Shown: positions 37,574 through 46,611, numbered from the stretch's first letter. The stretch is DNA of 64,000 nt from an uncultured Oxalobacteraceae bacterium (GCA_903893945.1 CAITOF010000099.1:31170-95169); one strand, 5' to 3'. A program made the numbers and translations. Notes: generated by a model from the letters alone, not told the origin.

Positions 37574-38473
37574 TCAGGGGTTAACTTCATCCCCGTTGTG
37601 CATTTCCAGAGCGAGCTGATATAACGCATTCTTCTTCTGGCCAGTCAGCTGCGCCGCCAGACTGGCGGCCTGTTTCACCGAACAGCTTTCCAGCAGAATC
37701 GCGAGTACCCGTTTCGCTTCCAGTAAATCGGCGTCCTGATTGGCTGTCGCCCCTTCCAGTAAAATAACATATTCCCCTTTCTGGCGGTGCGCATTATCCG
37801 ACAGCCAGGCCGTGGCTTCCCCCAGTTCACAACGATGGACTTCTTCAAACAGTTTGGTCAGCTCACGTGCAAGGACCATTTTTCTCGACGAAGGGAACAG
37901 CGTATTGAGCGCCTCGACAGTGTCAGTGATCCGGTGCGGTGCCTCGTAAAAGACCAGCGTCGCTGTCAACCGGCTGAGTGTTTTCAGGACCGTGTCACGT
38001 GGTCCGGCCCGGGCCGGTAAAAAGCCGGCAAAATGGAACTGGTCGTTCAGCAATCCACTGGCGGAAAGCGCCGTGATGACAGCAGAGGCACCGGGTACCG
38101 GCACAACCGTAAACCCGGCATGTCGCACCGCATCCACAATCCGTGCGCCCGGATCAGAAATCGCCGGCGTCCCGGCATCGGACACCAGTGCCACGCTTTC
38201 GCCCTGCATCAGTCGCTGTATTATTTTTTGCGCCACTTCATTTTCGTTATGCTGGTGGGCGGCAATCAGGGGTTTAACCACGCCGAGTTGCTGTAACAGG
38301 TGCGCGGTATTGCGGGTATCTTCGCAGGCAATGCAATCCACCCTGGACAGGACGTGGTGGGCGCGATAGGTCATATCGGCCACATTGCCTATGGGTGTGG
38401 CAACGACATACAGACACGAAGCAGGGTAGGATTGTTGTGCGGCATGCGACAGGAGATCGTTCATTTCGGCCAT
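37574..38473 (-). CDS. rsmI: 16S rRNA (cytidine1402-2'-O)-methyltransferase RsmI
   Basis: RsmI methylates the ribose of C1402 in 16S rRNA using S-adenosylmethionine. The 299-residue protein shows L-Y-V-V-A-T-P-I-G-N (about 21-30), A-C-E-D-T-R-N-T, H-Q-H-N-E, V-S-D-A-G-T-P-A-I-S-D-P-G and V-V-P-V-P-G-A-S-A, which are the classical family blocks, and an additional C-terminal helical part. It is 38 bases upstream of the antiporter gene on the same strand. In many relatives yraN and gmhA follow; here they do not. Confidence 0.96.
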   Translation of the reverse strand: MAEMNDLLSHAAQQSYPASCLYVVATPIGNVADMTYRAHHVLSRVDCIACEDTRNTAHLLQQLGVVKPLIAAHQHNENEVAQKIIQRLMQGESVALVSDAGTPAISDPGARIVDAVRHAGFTVVPVPGASAVITALSASGLLNDQFHFAGFLPARAGPRDTVLKTLSRLTATLVFYEAPHRITDTVEALNTLFPSSRKMVLARELTKLFEEVHRCELGEATAWLSDNAHRQKGEYVILLEGATANQDADLLEAKRVLAILLESCSVKQAASLAAQLTGQKKNALYQLALEMHNGDEVNP

Positions 38474-38635
38474 GGTTGCTCGGTCTTTATGGAATTGGTA
38501 AAGATTGTACGCTTATCAAGTAAATTTTGATCGCGAATAACGGCAGGTTAGCCGAAAAATGCCCTGTTTAGGGCATATTCAAGCGTGCCGGGTTTCAGTA
38601 TGCTATGCACCATCAAATGTTGTCGGGAGCATTCC

Positions 38636-38824
38636 ATGGTACTTCTTGTTGCCTGGTGTATCTTGTTGGTGCTGTGCTGGCCTGTGGCCTTGGTCGTTAT
38701 GATCTGCCTGCCGCTTTTCTGGTTGCTGTCGCTGCCATTGCGGCTGATCGGGATTTCTGTTGACGCTGCATTTGCCCTGACCAAAGCCCTGTTATTTCTG
38801 CCGGTACGTTTGTTGGGAGGGTAA
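38636..38824 (+). CDS. Small hydrophobic membrane protein, 62 residues, unknown function
   Basis: From ATG 38636, with GGGAG at a 6-base spacing, this gene encodes 62 residues that are nearly all hydrophobic: two membrane-spanning stretches (about 2-35, W-C-I-L-L-V-L-C-W-P-V-A-L; and 40-60) around P-L-R-L-I-G-I-S-V-D. It ends L-F-L-P-V-R-L-L-G-G. I recall similar short proteins in other proteobacteria but know no function. It is divergent from rsmI. Confidence 0.7.
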   Translation: MVLLVAWCILLVLCWPVALVVMICLPLFWLLSLPLRLIGISVDAAFALTKALLFLPVRLLGG

Positions 38825-38962
38825 ACGCCACACTGCAAAAGTTGCCAAATTGCACAATTTCCATTTTAGTGCTAAATTTATCCGGATTCGGCAGGTGTTG
38901 GCTGAATCATCCGGTTAGCATATTCGGTTTTACTTATGGCGTGCAATTTTAGGAGACCTGAC

Positions 38963-39283
38963 ATGAACTCGACCCCCAACCGCGCTGCGCATGCTGATGC
39001 ATTTAGAAAGTTGCTGAGAGGACTGGGAAAGGAAGAACTTTTTCCGACGAGTCTGCTGGAGCAATATCCGCATATTTTCGACAAGATTTTCCTGCTCTGG
39101 GAAGATCCACCCTCCAGCGCCAAGTATTTTGATGAACTGCTGACCACCAACAGGGAAAATCGTGCCGGCTTTCCGCATGACATTTACACTGAAATCTTCA
39201 CACTGGACAGCTATTACACTTACACGCATCCGACGGTCCAGAAAAACGATGATTTCTGGAGCGGCGTGAACAAGCGCGATTAA
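38963..39283 (+). CDS. Conserved hypothetical protein, 106 residues
   Basis: ATG 38963 has an AGGAG 8 bases upstream, so it is very probably translated. The product is soluble, rich in Asp, Glu, Phe and Tyr, and has no signal peptide or membrane segment; the middle reads L-L-E-Q-Y-P-H-I-F-D-K-I-F-L-L-W and the end is W-S-G-V-N-K-R-D. I recognise no domain and propose no function. It converges on the DUF342 gene, whose stop is 14 bases away. Confidence 0.75.
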   Translation: MNSTPNRAAHADAFRKLLRGLGKEELFPTSLLEQYPHIFDKIFLLWEDPPSSAKYFDELLTTNRENRAGFPHDIYTEIFTLDSYYTYTHPTVQKNDDFWSGVNKRD

Positions 39284-39296
39284 CAGACCCGCCCAA

Positions 39297-40931
39297 TCAC
39301 GTCAGAATGATAATATTCTCATGTAAGCGATAGGTGCCACCGCCGGTATTTTCCCTGACTTTCCAGGTTTGCCTGCCGATCTGGATTTCGACGCCATCGT
39401 AAACGGTCTGGCTTATTCTGACGCAGGCTTTATCGACCATCTCCAGTTGTGCTTCCATCGTGGTCAGCTCTCTCGTTAATTCATCAATCTCGGCAAGCTG
39501 CTGCACCCGCTTGGCCTCGACTTTTTCTGCCACACCGCCAACGTTCTTTTTGGGGTTCTTCTCAAAAAATACCAGCAACTTCAGGACTTGATCCAGCTCG
39601 TCCACCTTGCGCTGAATAACGGCCTGCCGGTTGCGGATCTGTTCCTCAAGATAAGGATCAACGCCGACCTGGATCCGTGTCTTGGTCGCCACGGTGGATC
39701 CAAGCACGTCAGCCTGTATGAGCATACTGGCCTGCGCGCGACCCCCGAGTATCTGCCCGTCATTTGCGCCGGATTTGCCAACCACAATTTCATTGCGCGC
39801 AATCAGTTCGCAGTTGCGCACATTCTGAATGATGGTAATGTTGTTGCCGGCCTCGACATGGACGTTTTCCATAAACAGCGCCTGAACTGACCCCGAGCAC
39901 CGGATAACCGCCGCCGTATCCGCCAGATTCTGCGATCCGGGCTTTTTCTCGGCACGACCAATTACCCCGCCTTTGACGGCCACGTTGCCGCCGGCAATCA
40001 CCTCAGCCGATTCGATCATGCCATTCACGATCACGTCACCCGTGACATTGACGCTCATACCGGCTTTGATGTCGCCCTCTACATGAATCGTGCCTTCGAA
40101 ACTGATTTTACCGGTCGTCAGATCCACATTCGGCACCGTAATCACCGGGTTCACGATCACGCCATTATTGACCGCGACCGGCTGTCCCGGATGGGCCGCC
40201 ACCAGCAGGTGGGGATCGGTCTGGTCGGTTTTCGAGCCGGTCAGATCCTCACCGTAACTGACATCGGGAACCGGTGTGGCAAGCACCACCTGGCCTTTGA
40301 TGTCGGTGCCGCTTTTTCCTTGCGTGCTGGGATAAAGGCGCATCAACGGATCATTGGCATGCACCAGCAAAAGATTGCTCAGGTCACGAAATTTGATTTT
40401 CGCTTTTTCATCGACTTTTGAAATTATTTTTTCCGTCAGTCCGAACAGCACATCGAAATAGCCGGGAGTGCCATTCTGTGGAGGAGCCCCCTGCGCGATA
40501 AGCAGGCGTTCACAGGAGCCGGTTGCCAGGGCGTTGTCGAGAACCGCATGCCGGATGCCGAAGTTGATACCCTGGTCGCGCAGTTCGTCACTGACTTCAA
40601 CGCTGACCGGTCTGCCACCCTGTGGCGGTGTCAAGGTCAGCCAGGCTGACATCAGGTCGTCCGAAATCTCGAGGGCAAATGTTCCATCACGACGCTCTCC
40701 GAGCGCCATCGTGACCGGTTCCTGTGCCAACTGGCACGATTCAATGAACTGTTCCAGCGATTGGTCAAAGAAATGATAGCTGGCATAACCCTGCGCAGTC
40801 AGCGCTTCATTCAGATAGGGTAAATCCAGTGCAATGGCATCCGGTTCCGGAACAAAGGTTGCCTGCAGTACGGCACCATCCTGGACCAGTTCCAGTGTCA
40901 ATAAAGGCGGGAGAAAATTTTCTGAATCCAC
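39297..40931 (-). CDS. FapA-like DUF342 polymerising protein
   Basis: This protein of 544 residues belongs to the FapA/DUF342 family. The conserved part lies in the middle: G-K-I-S-F-E-G-T-I-H-V-E-G-D-I, then V-N-V-T-G-D-V-I-V-N-G-M-I-E-S-A and G-N-V-A-V-K-G-G-V, a right-handed beta-helix made of short turns. A coiled coil follows (about 440-500) and then a short C-terminal domain. GTG 40931 is chosen because AAGGAA precedes it at 5-6 bases; an in-frame GTG at 40970 would add 13 residues. The family is found near flagellar and surface functions, but its role is not settled. Confidence 0.85.
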   Translation of the reverse strand: MDSENFLPPLLTLELVQDGAVLQATFVPEPDAIALDLPYLNEALTAQGYASYHFFDQSLEQFIESCQLAQEPVTMALGERRDGTFALEISDDLMSAWLTLTPPQGGRPVSVEVSDELRDQGINFGIRHAVLDNALATGSCERLLIAQGAPPQNGTPGYFDVLFGLTEKIISKVDEKAKIKFRDLSNLLLVHANDPLMRLYPSTQGKSGTDIKGQVVLATPVPDVSYGEDLTGSKTDQTDPHLLVAAHPGQPVAVNNGVIVNPVITVPNVDLTTGKISFEGTIHVEGDIKAGMSVNVTGDVIVNGMIESAEVIAGGNVAVKGGVIGRAEKKPGSQNLADTAAVIRCSGSVQALFMENVHVEAGNNITIIQNVRNCELIARNEIVVGKSGANDGQILGGRAQASMLIQADVLGSTVATKTRIQVGVDPYLEEQIRNRQAVIQRKVDELDQVLKLLVFFEKNPKKNVGGVAEKVEAKRVQQLAEIDELTRELTTMEAQLEMVDKACVRISQTVYDGVEIQIGRQTWKVRENTGGGTYRLHENIIILT

Positions 40932-41091
40932 ATGTTTCCTTAAGCTGCAACACTTTTTCTGCGTACCCACCGTAAATATACGCCATGCGTAAAAAGTGCG
41001 TGGCAGGCAAGGTCAGGTCGATACTGAATAAATTAATAACTATTATCGCGACAGCGACCTTGGGTTGCAGCGTCGCTCCAGGGAATTTACC

Positions 41092-41119
41092 TTGATAAAC
41101 TTCATAAGTTAGCTAGAAT
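41092..41119 (+). promoter_or_regulatory. Candidate sigma70 promoter for the diguanylate cyclase gene
   Basis: TTGATA (41092-41097) and TAGAAT (41114-41119) are 16 bases apart, each with one mismatch to the consensus, and point towards the GGDEF gene 270 bases downstream. The rest of the 457-base gap (40932-41388) holds no gene. It contains a short palindrome GAGCT-A-AGCTC (41146-41156) and an A+T-rich patch at 41165-41225. I looked for a cyclic-di-GMP riboswitch and saw none of its conserved blocks. Confidence 0.5.
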
Positions 41120-41388
41120 TCACAAAAGACAACTAAACAGGGCAGAGCTAAGCTCAAGCCTCACCCGATAATATATGTGTCGTGTTATTAATATTCAATG
41201 TAAAGTGAAGACTGTTTCAAATATAACATTGTTTTGCCAGACAAACGACGGAGGTTGTCGGATCGGGCAGGGGAAATGGCCCGCCTGTTTCAACGTCAAT
41301 TCCGGTGACGGAAACGCCTTGGACAACTGACATTCGCACGCGCCGTTTGCCGCACTGCCTGAATCGGGTCATTGGGACATAGCCACCT

Positions 41389-43473
41389 ATGCAAGCAAAA
41401 ACAGATTGCTTATTTTTTCGCCGATACGGGTTTGCCGGGTTTGCTTTGCTGTGTGCGCTGTCCGGCGCTCACGCCGTCGAACCGGCCACGCCCGGATTGA
41501 TGGATCAGGTGTATCAGCTCAGAAACCTCGCGGAAACCCAGCGCGAAGAATCGCTGAAACAGTTAAATCAACTGAAAAACCAGTTAGCCCCGGGCGCCCG
41601 GCTGGACGATAAACGGCTCGTGCTGGCGGCGCTGATCAGTACCTACCTCAAAGACGATCAGCGCGAACTGGCCCGCAAACTCAACGGTGAACTGAATGAC
41701 CTGGCAATCCAGTACAAAGATAATTATTCAAAATCGCTGGTGCTGAATTTCCAGGCAAACATCTATACCGATGAAGCCAGATTGAACGAGGCAAAGAAGA
41801 GTGTCGATCAGGCTCTGGTGGTGGCAAAATCAGTCAACGATAAAAAATTGAATCAGGTCGTCAATAAAACGGCATCGATAGTCTATGGCAATCTGGGTGA
41901 CTATAATGCGTCGCTGCAGTTTCAGATCGCGGCAATGGAAGCCATGGACGGCGAAGACCGTCACGACGATATGGCCCGTATCGATGCACTTAACAGTCTG
42001 GGCACCATTTATCTGGATCTTAAAGACCCCAAACTGGCACTCGACTACTTTCACAAGGGCATCAAACTTGCGGAAGAGCTCGATGCGCAACGTATGCTGG
42101 CAATGCTGACGTTAAACATGGGCAATGCCTATACGGATCTTGAAAGGCACCAGGAAGCCATTAAAGCCAATCTGGAAACACAACGGATTGCCCAGCTGAT
42201 TGCAGACCGGCGACTTGAAACGATCGCCACCAATAATCTGTCTGATTCCTATTTTCGTCTGGGGAAATTTGACCAGTGTCTGCATTTTGCCAGGAAGACC
42301 CTGTCATTGTCAGAGAAAATTGAGAATGAAGAACTTCAGTCCAGTGCAATCATCAATATCGGTTTATGCCGGATGGGATTGGGTGAGGTGATCGAGGGAG
42401 CCAAGGATGTCAACGGCGGCATCGAACGACTCCGCAAGGAGAACTCCAGGTCCCAGATTGAACCGGTACTGGGTCAATTGGCCAGCGCCTTTGAAAAACA
42501 GGGCATGTACAAGGAGGCCTACAAAGCGGTTGCAGATCAGCTGGCGCTATCGATTGAATTGTATAAATCGGATCGCGACCGTGCTGTCGCCGAGATGAAA
42601 GCAAAGTATGACGCGAGCGAGCAGGAAAAGCAGATCGAAGTACTGGAGCAGCGCAACCAGATCCAGAATGTCGAGCTGCAGAACCGAAGTCTGCAGCGCA
42701 TCATTGCGATACTGGCCACCCTGATTGCGATTGCGGTGGCGATCAGCATACTTTATCTGTATCGAAAAGCGAGGCTGGCAAACCGCAATCTGGAAGAAGC
42801 CAACATCAAGCTGGCACACCAGTCTACCCGTGACCCGCTCACCGGACTGTTCAACCGGCGCGCATTTCATGATGCCATGAAGTTCCGTACCCAGATGACG
42901 GACCGGCGTGTCAGCGACAACATAAACCCGCCGCATGCGCTGGTGATGCTCGATATTGATCACTTTAAACGGATCAACGACACCTTCGGGCATGCGTCAG
43001 GCGATGCGGTACTGATTGAAATCAGCAAGCGGCTTACCCACGTAATGCGTGACAAAGACATGCTGATGCGATGGGGTGGTGAAGAATTTCTGATTTTTCT
43101 GAATCATATTCCGACTAAAAAGCTGCCGGAAGTGGTGGAGCGCATTCTTATCAGTGTCGGTGGCAGACCCGTTGTATTTGAACACCACTCAATACCGTCA
43201 ACCATTTCGGCGGGGTATATTTCATTACCGCTGGGTGTGGGCAGTGAAGTTGATCTGAACTGGGAAAAAATGCTGAATCTGGCCGATTCAGCACTTTACA
43301 TGGCAAAAACGCGCGGCCGAAATCAGGCGATCGGAATTCAGATAAATCAGGTGAATCAGGAAGAGCTGGATGAATTATTGCAGGGTAATCTGGAGCACGC
43401 CATCAGTCTGGGCAAAGTCAGCATTGAGAAGATCGCCGGTCCGGTTCAAAACGAAGCAACCACGGAGTTCTGA
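41389..43473 (+). CDS. TPR-containing membrane diguanylate cyclase (GGDEF)
   Basis: This enzyme of 694 residues makes cyclic di-GMP. It has a signal peptide (cleavage near G-A-H-A, residue 29), a periplasmic region of TPR repeats (about 80-390, e.g. L-D-Y-F-H-K-G-I-K-L-A), a membrane segment at about 443-463 followed by a short helix, and a GGDEF domain (about 480-655). The active site is G-G-E-E-F (563-567), a functional variant, with an inhibitory R-D-K-D site (554-557) exactly five residues upstream, so product inhibition is expected. The last 35 residues are a charged extension. Periplasmic TPRs probably sense a protein or ligand. The next gene, a small binding-like protein, is co-oriented. 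Confidence 0.94.
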   Translation: MQAKTDCLFFRRYGFAGFALLCALSGAHAVEPATPGLMDQVYQLRNLAETQREESLKQLNQLKNQLAPGARLDDKRLVLAALISTYLKDDQRELARKLNGELNDLAIQYKDNYSKSLVLNFQANIYTDEARLNEAKKSVDQALVVAKSVNDKKLNQVVNKTASIVYGNLGDYNASLQFQIAAMEAMDGEDRHDDMARIDALNSLGTIYLDLKDPKLALDYFHKGIKLAEELDAQRMLAMLTLNMGNAYTDLERHQEAIKANLETQRIAQLIADRRLETIATNNLSDSYFRLGKFDQCLHFARKTLSLSEKIENEELQSSAIINIGLCRMGLGEVIEGAKDVNGGIERLRKENSRSQIEPVLGQLASAFEKQGMYKEAYKAVADQLALSIELYKSDRDRAVAEMKAKYDASEQEKQIEVLEQRNQIQNVELQNRSLQRIIAILATLIAIAVAISILYLYRKARLANRNLEEANIKLAHQSTRDPLTGLFNRRAFHDAMKFRTQMTDRRVSDNINPPHALVMLDIDHFKRINDTFGHASGDAVLIEISKRLTHVMRDKDMLMRWGGEEFLIFLNHIPTKKLPEVVERILISVGGRPVVFEHHSIPSTISAGYISLPLGVGSEVDLNWEKMLNLADSALYMAKTRGRNQAIGIQINQVNQEELDELLQGNLEHAISLGKVSIEKIAGPVQNEATTEF

Positions 43474-43514
43474 GATCATCATGGCGACTTCCTGACGTAA
43501 CAGCGCAGACATCG

Positions 43515-44327
43515 ATGACAAAGGACGAGTTCATTGTTATTTGCTGCAGCTGTCTGGTGGTGCTGGCACTGGTGGTGCCGGACGTTCTGGCCCAGCCGCC
43601 GGGCGCTGGTACGTTTCTGGTCGCGTCGGATGACTGGTGTCCTTATGTCTGCGCCCGCAATGGCAAGCTCAGCGACGGCTACCTGGTGGACGTGCTGCGA
43701 CTGGCCATTAAACCTGACGCCTACCAGATTGAACTGGTGCTGATGCCATTTCGACGTGCACTGGATGAAGCTGAAAGTGGCACGATTCAGGGTGTTCTGA
43801 CACCGCCGCAGGATGCCAGGCTGCTGATCAGTGAGCCACTCGGCTATGCCCATCCCTGTTTTTATACGCGCGCGTCGAGTAGCTGGACCTACACCGGGAT
43901 TGACGCTCTGGCCCATCAGACGCTTGGCGTGATCCAGAACTACAACTATGATAACGGCGACCTGTTCGCCTACATAAGAAAAAACCGGGCGAATCGACAG
44001 CTTATTGATGAAGCGCGCGGCGATTTTGGCGGCATCAGCAATATCCGCAAACTGGCGGCGGGTCGTGTGACCGTCATAGTCGAAGATGAGGCGGTCATGC
44101 CGATCCTGCTGGCAGGCGCCGATGCTCCCTCGCAAATCCGGCTGGCGGGCTGTCTGGCTTATTACGAACCATTGACGCTGGGACTGAATCGGGACGACCC
44201 GCGCAGCATCAGGTTCACAGAAACACTGAATGCCGCCATAGAAAAACTGGAGGCAACAGGCAGTCTGGCTGAACTCCGGCGGCGATACAAACTGTCCAAC
44301 CCGCCCGGCAAGGAAAAAAAGCGCTAG
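43515..44327 (+). CDS. Periplasmic solute-binding protein, family 3 (amino-acid type)
   Basis: This exported protein of 270 residues has a signal peptide (I-C-C-S-C-L-V-V-L-A-L-V-V, cleavage near V-L-A) and the family-3 fold. The start S-D-D-W-C-P-Y-V-C follows family convention, then D-G-Y-L-V-D-V-L-R, P-F-R-R-A-L-D-E-A, and L-G-V-I-Q-N-Y-N-Y, with a C-terminal T-E-T-L-N-A-A-I-E-K-L. No transport permease is near. As it follows a diguanylate cyclase with a periplasmic sensor by 41 bases, it may serve as a ligand-binding accessory rather than in transport; that is inference. Confidence 0.78.
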   Translation: MTKDEFIVICCSCLVVLALVVPDVLAQPPGAGTFLVASDDWCPYVCARNGKLSDGYLVDVLRLAIKPDAYQIELVLMPFRRALDEAESGTIQGVLTPPQDARLLISEPLGYAHPCFYTRASSSWTYTGIDALAHQTLGVIQNYNYDNGDLFAYIRKNRANRQLIDEARGDFGGISNIRKLAAGRVTVIVEDEAVMPILLAGADAPSQIRLAGCLAYYEPLTLGLNRDDPRSIRFTETLNAAIEKLEATGSLAELRRRYKLSNPPGKEKKR

Positions 44328-44376
44328 CCTGTCGGTGGCGGTGATCGAAACCGGGGGGGCGTGATGGCGCGGCTGC

Positions 44377-44805
44377 TTATGCCACTGGCGTGTCCTGTGT
44401 CACATCTTTTATTTTGAAAATCTCCACCCCAACCCCTTCGCAGTCCGGATAGACATCCGGTTTCATGGTTGAAATGCGTACTGCACGCACTTTGGGATGG
44501 GACAGCATGTCCCTGGTCAAATCATCGCACAACGTTTCCTGCAGATGGATATGCCCCTTGGATATTCGGTTTGCCACCGAAGTACGCATGAAATCATAGT
44601 CGACCACTTCTTCCAGTAAATCATTGACGGGCATGCACAGGGTTAATGGAATGTATAAATCGATGTTGATAAAGACGCGCTGCTCGCTTCTCTTTTCGTA
44701 ATCGTGGACACCAATATTGATGTAAATTTCGTAATTGCGTAAAAACAGTCGTCGACAATCGTGCAGTTGTGGAAGAGCCAGGTCGGAATTCATAGGTTTG
44801 CTCAA
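44377..44805 (-). CDS. folB: Dihydroneopterin aldolase FolB
   Basis: FolB converts dihydroneopterin to 6-hydroxymethyldihydropterin in folate synthesis. The 142-residue protein has N-I-G-V-H-D-Y-E-K-R-S-E-Q-R-V-F-I-N-I-D-L (the FolB signature, with the active-site Tyr/Glu), V-D-Y-D-F-M-R and E-T-L-C-D-D-L-T. ATG 44793 (residue 5) is an alternative start. It follows the SDR gene by 4 bases, so the two are co-translated. Confidence 0.92.
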   Translation of the reverse strand: MSKPMNSDLALPQLHDCRRLFLRNYEIYINIGVHDYEKRSEQRVFINIDLYIPLTLCMPVNDLLEEVVDYDFMRTSVANRISKGHIHLQETLCDDLTRDMLSHPKVRAVRISTMKPDVYPDCEGVGVEIFKIKDVTQDTPVA

Positions 44806-44809
44806 TTAA

Positions 44810-45568
44810 TTATTGGGGTTTGACAACGTACATCACATCGCGTGCTGATGGAATCAGATGCTGTCCACCATCGACGATTAAAACGGTACCTGTTACCGAA
44901 CCGGCACTGGACAAATAGTGTACAGCATTCGCGATATCTTGCGGGGTGCTGGAATGCCCTAAAGGGGCAAATTGGTGGGTTTGGTCGAAATTATGCTGGT
45001 CCTGATGGATTGATTTGGCGGTTGTGCCGGGCGCAATGCCTACCACTCGTACTTTGGGCGCCAGCGCCTGTGCCAGCGTGGTTGTGGCACATTGCAGGGC
45101 CGCTTTTGAGAGCGTGTAAGACAGAAAGTCCGGATTCAGGTTAAACAGTTTCTGGTCCAGTAGATTGATGACGCTCGCCTGCCGACCGTCGGGTGTTGCC
45201 TCGTAAAGCGACTGGGCCAACAGCACCGGCGCGCCGACATTGATGTGCATGTGCCGGTCAAGTAGTGCCTGACCAAAATTGGAGACGGTATCCATTTCAA
45301 ACACCGATGCATTGTTGACGATGCAGGTAAGCGAGCCTAAACCGGCAACCGCCCGCGCCACCAGAGTCCTGACGCTTTTCTGGTCAGACAGGTCACACTG
45401 CAGGGTGAGCGCCCGTCGACCCAGGGCATGGATCTCGTCCGCAAGCTCAAGGGCCTGCTGCTCCGAGCGATTGAAATGGACTGCAATGTCCCAGCCCTGG
45501 CGTGCCATGGTCAGCGCGATGGTGCGACCAATGCGAACGGCGGCACCTGTAATTAATACTGTTTTCAT
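44810..45568 (-). CDS. SDR oxidoreductase, pteridine reductase (FolM/PTR1)-like
   Basis: This is a short-chain dehydrogenase of 252 residues with the T-G-x-x-x-R-I-G cofactor motif (T-G-A-A-V-R-I-G) characteristic of pteridine reductases, N-N-A-S, catalytic Y-T-L-S-K, and P-G. PTR1 and FolM reduce dihydrofolate or dihydrobiopterin using NADPH. Its operon with folB, 4 bases apart, fits a folate or pterin role. The downstream end of the HPt gene is 140 bases upstream. Confidence 0.87.
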   Translation of the reverse strand: MKTVLITGAAVRIGRTIALTMARQGWDIAVHFNRSEQQALELADEIHALGRRALTLQCDLSDQKSVRTLVARAVAGLGSLTCIVNNASVFEMDTVSNFGQALLDRHMHINVGAPVLLAQSLYEATPDGRQASVINLLDQKLFNLNPDFLSYTLSKAALQCATTTLAQALAPKVRVVGIAPGTTAKSIHQDQHNFDQTHQFAPLGHSSTPQDIANAVHYLSSAGSVTGTVLIVDGGQHLIPSARDVMYVVKPQ

Positions 45569-45708
45569 AGTCGGATAAGTTGTTGAGTGTGACGGGGTGG
45601 TCTGCCTGCCGTGGTGCGCAGGCGGTGCAGCGACTATTGTAGAGGAATAGGCATTGGCCTGCTGGGCGGCGCGTCAGAGTGATGATGCCATCTGGGAAAT
45701 GGATACGG

Positions 45709-46062
45709 CTATTTGATAAAATTCTGACTGACCCAGGCCATGTAGGTGCGCAGATCCGCCACAAAATTGGCGCGGTTTTCCTCGGTTGTCATTGTTTCAG
45801 ACCGAAAAATGTCGCCAGCACGCAACTCCAGCGCGCGCGCTTTATCGCCGAGCTCCGGATAGCCGAAGGTCCCGGCCGACCCTGCCATGCTATGCAGTTG
45901 GCGGTGCAAGTTCTGCCACGGGGTCAACACCTGATGGTCCTGGCTGATGAGCGCCAGTTCGTCATCGATGCTGCTCATTGTTGCCGGCAGCCGGCCTACG
46001 AATACGTCGCCGAGGGCGCGTATGGCGTCGGCCAGTTCCTGTGCTTTTTCGTCGTCAGTCAT
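45709..46062 (-). CDS. Histidine phosphotransfer (HPt) domain protein
   Basis: From ATG 46062 this gene encodes 117 residues that form one HPt four-helix bundle. The phospho-acceptor His is in L-H-R-Q-L-H-S-M-A-G-S-A-G-T-F-G, the HPt signature H-S-L-K-G-x-A. The start overlaps the receiver stop by 8 bases (ATGACTGA), so the two are translationally coupled. The longer open frame upstream is the receiver gene in another phase. Cognate kinase is not in the window. Confidence 0.88.
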   Translation of the reverse strand: MTDDEKAQELADAIRALGDVFVGRLPATMSSIDDELALISQDHQVLTPWQNLHRQLHSMAGSAGTFGYPELGDKARALELRAGDIFRSETMTTEENRANFVADLRTYMAWVSQNFIK

Positions 46063-46450
46063 GATGGGTATAGTCGCTCCAGTGTTGCCGGATCTGCGTG
46101 GCCAGCTGCATCGGGTCGAAGGGCTTGGCAATCACCGCTATCGCACCCAGCGACTTGTAATAGGCGACTTCACTTGACTGTACCTTGGCTGTCATGAATA
46201 TAACCGGCGTGTCTGCAAGTCCGGGCATGTCACGCAGTTTCTTGAGTGTACTGGGACCATCCATTTCGGGCATCATGACATCGAGCAGCATCAGGTCCGG
46301 CATAAATGCCGTTGTGTCTTCACTGATGGCTTCTTTGCCAGAACTGCAACTGCGCAAGGTAAACCCGCCCACTATTTCAAGCGCTATCTTGGCGACAGAT
46401 TGAATATCCGGGTCATCCTCAACGTAAAGTATTTTTGTTAACGTTGCCAC
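46055..46450 (-). CDS. Single-domain response regulator (receiver, CheY-like)
   Basis: This is a stand-alone receiver of 131 residues with the standard acidic pair E-D-D, phospho-acceptor Asp in M-L-L-D-V-M-M-P-E-M-D-G, switch Thr in F-M-T-A-K and Lys in I-A-K-P-F-D-P. GTG 46450 follows GGAG by 9 bases and gives the expected N-terminus I-L-Y-V-E-D-D. It is coupled to the HPt gene, so they probably form part of a phosphorelay whose kinase lies elsewhere. No DNA-binding domain is present. Confidence 0.9.
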   Translation of the reverse strand: MATLTKILYVEDDPDIQSVAKIALEIVGGFTLRSCSSGKEAISEDTTAFMPDLMLLDVMMPEMDGPSTLKKLRDMPGLADTPVIFMTAKVQSSEVAYYKSLGAIAVIAKPFDPMQLATQIRQHWSDYTHHD

Positions 46451-46581
46451 TATGGAATTCTCCAAAAGCAATGCACTATGCGGCATCGGCTAAAAAGTGT
46501 AAAAAACCAGTCGAAGCCGACAGGGGCGAGTTTGCCCGGGTCATCCGGGGTATTTCCCGTAGCATCACCGACCATTCAGTC

Positions 46582-46611
46582 AGTTTAGGTTACCGCGAGC
46601 TGAAGCGACAA
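46582..46611 (-). promoter_or_regulatory. Possible promoter of the receiver-HPt pair
   Basis: The 348-base gap between the receiver gene and the VirB1-like gene (46451-46798) carries no gene; both flanking genes are on the minus strand. On the minus strand TTGTCG (46611-46606) and TAAACT (46587-46582), 18 bases apart, make a weak sigma70-type pair directed towards the receiver. A short stem CCCGG-GTCAT-CCGGG lies in its leader near 46535-46550. No terminator for the VirB operon, whose last gene ends at 46799, is evident here. Confidence 0.3.

Noticed and set aside
40932..41388. A cyclic-di-GMP riboswitch upstream of the diguanylate cyclase
   Set aside because: The conserved blocks of both known cyclic-di-GMP riboswitch classes are not seen; only a short palindrome and an ordinary promoter-like pair are present.
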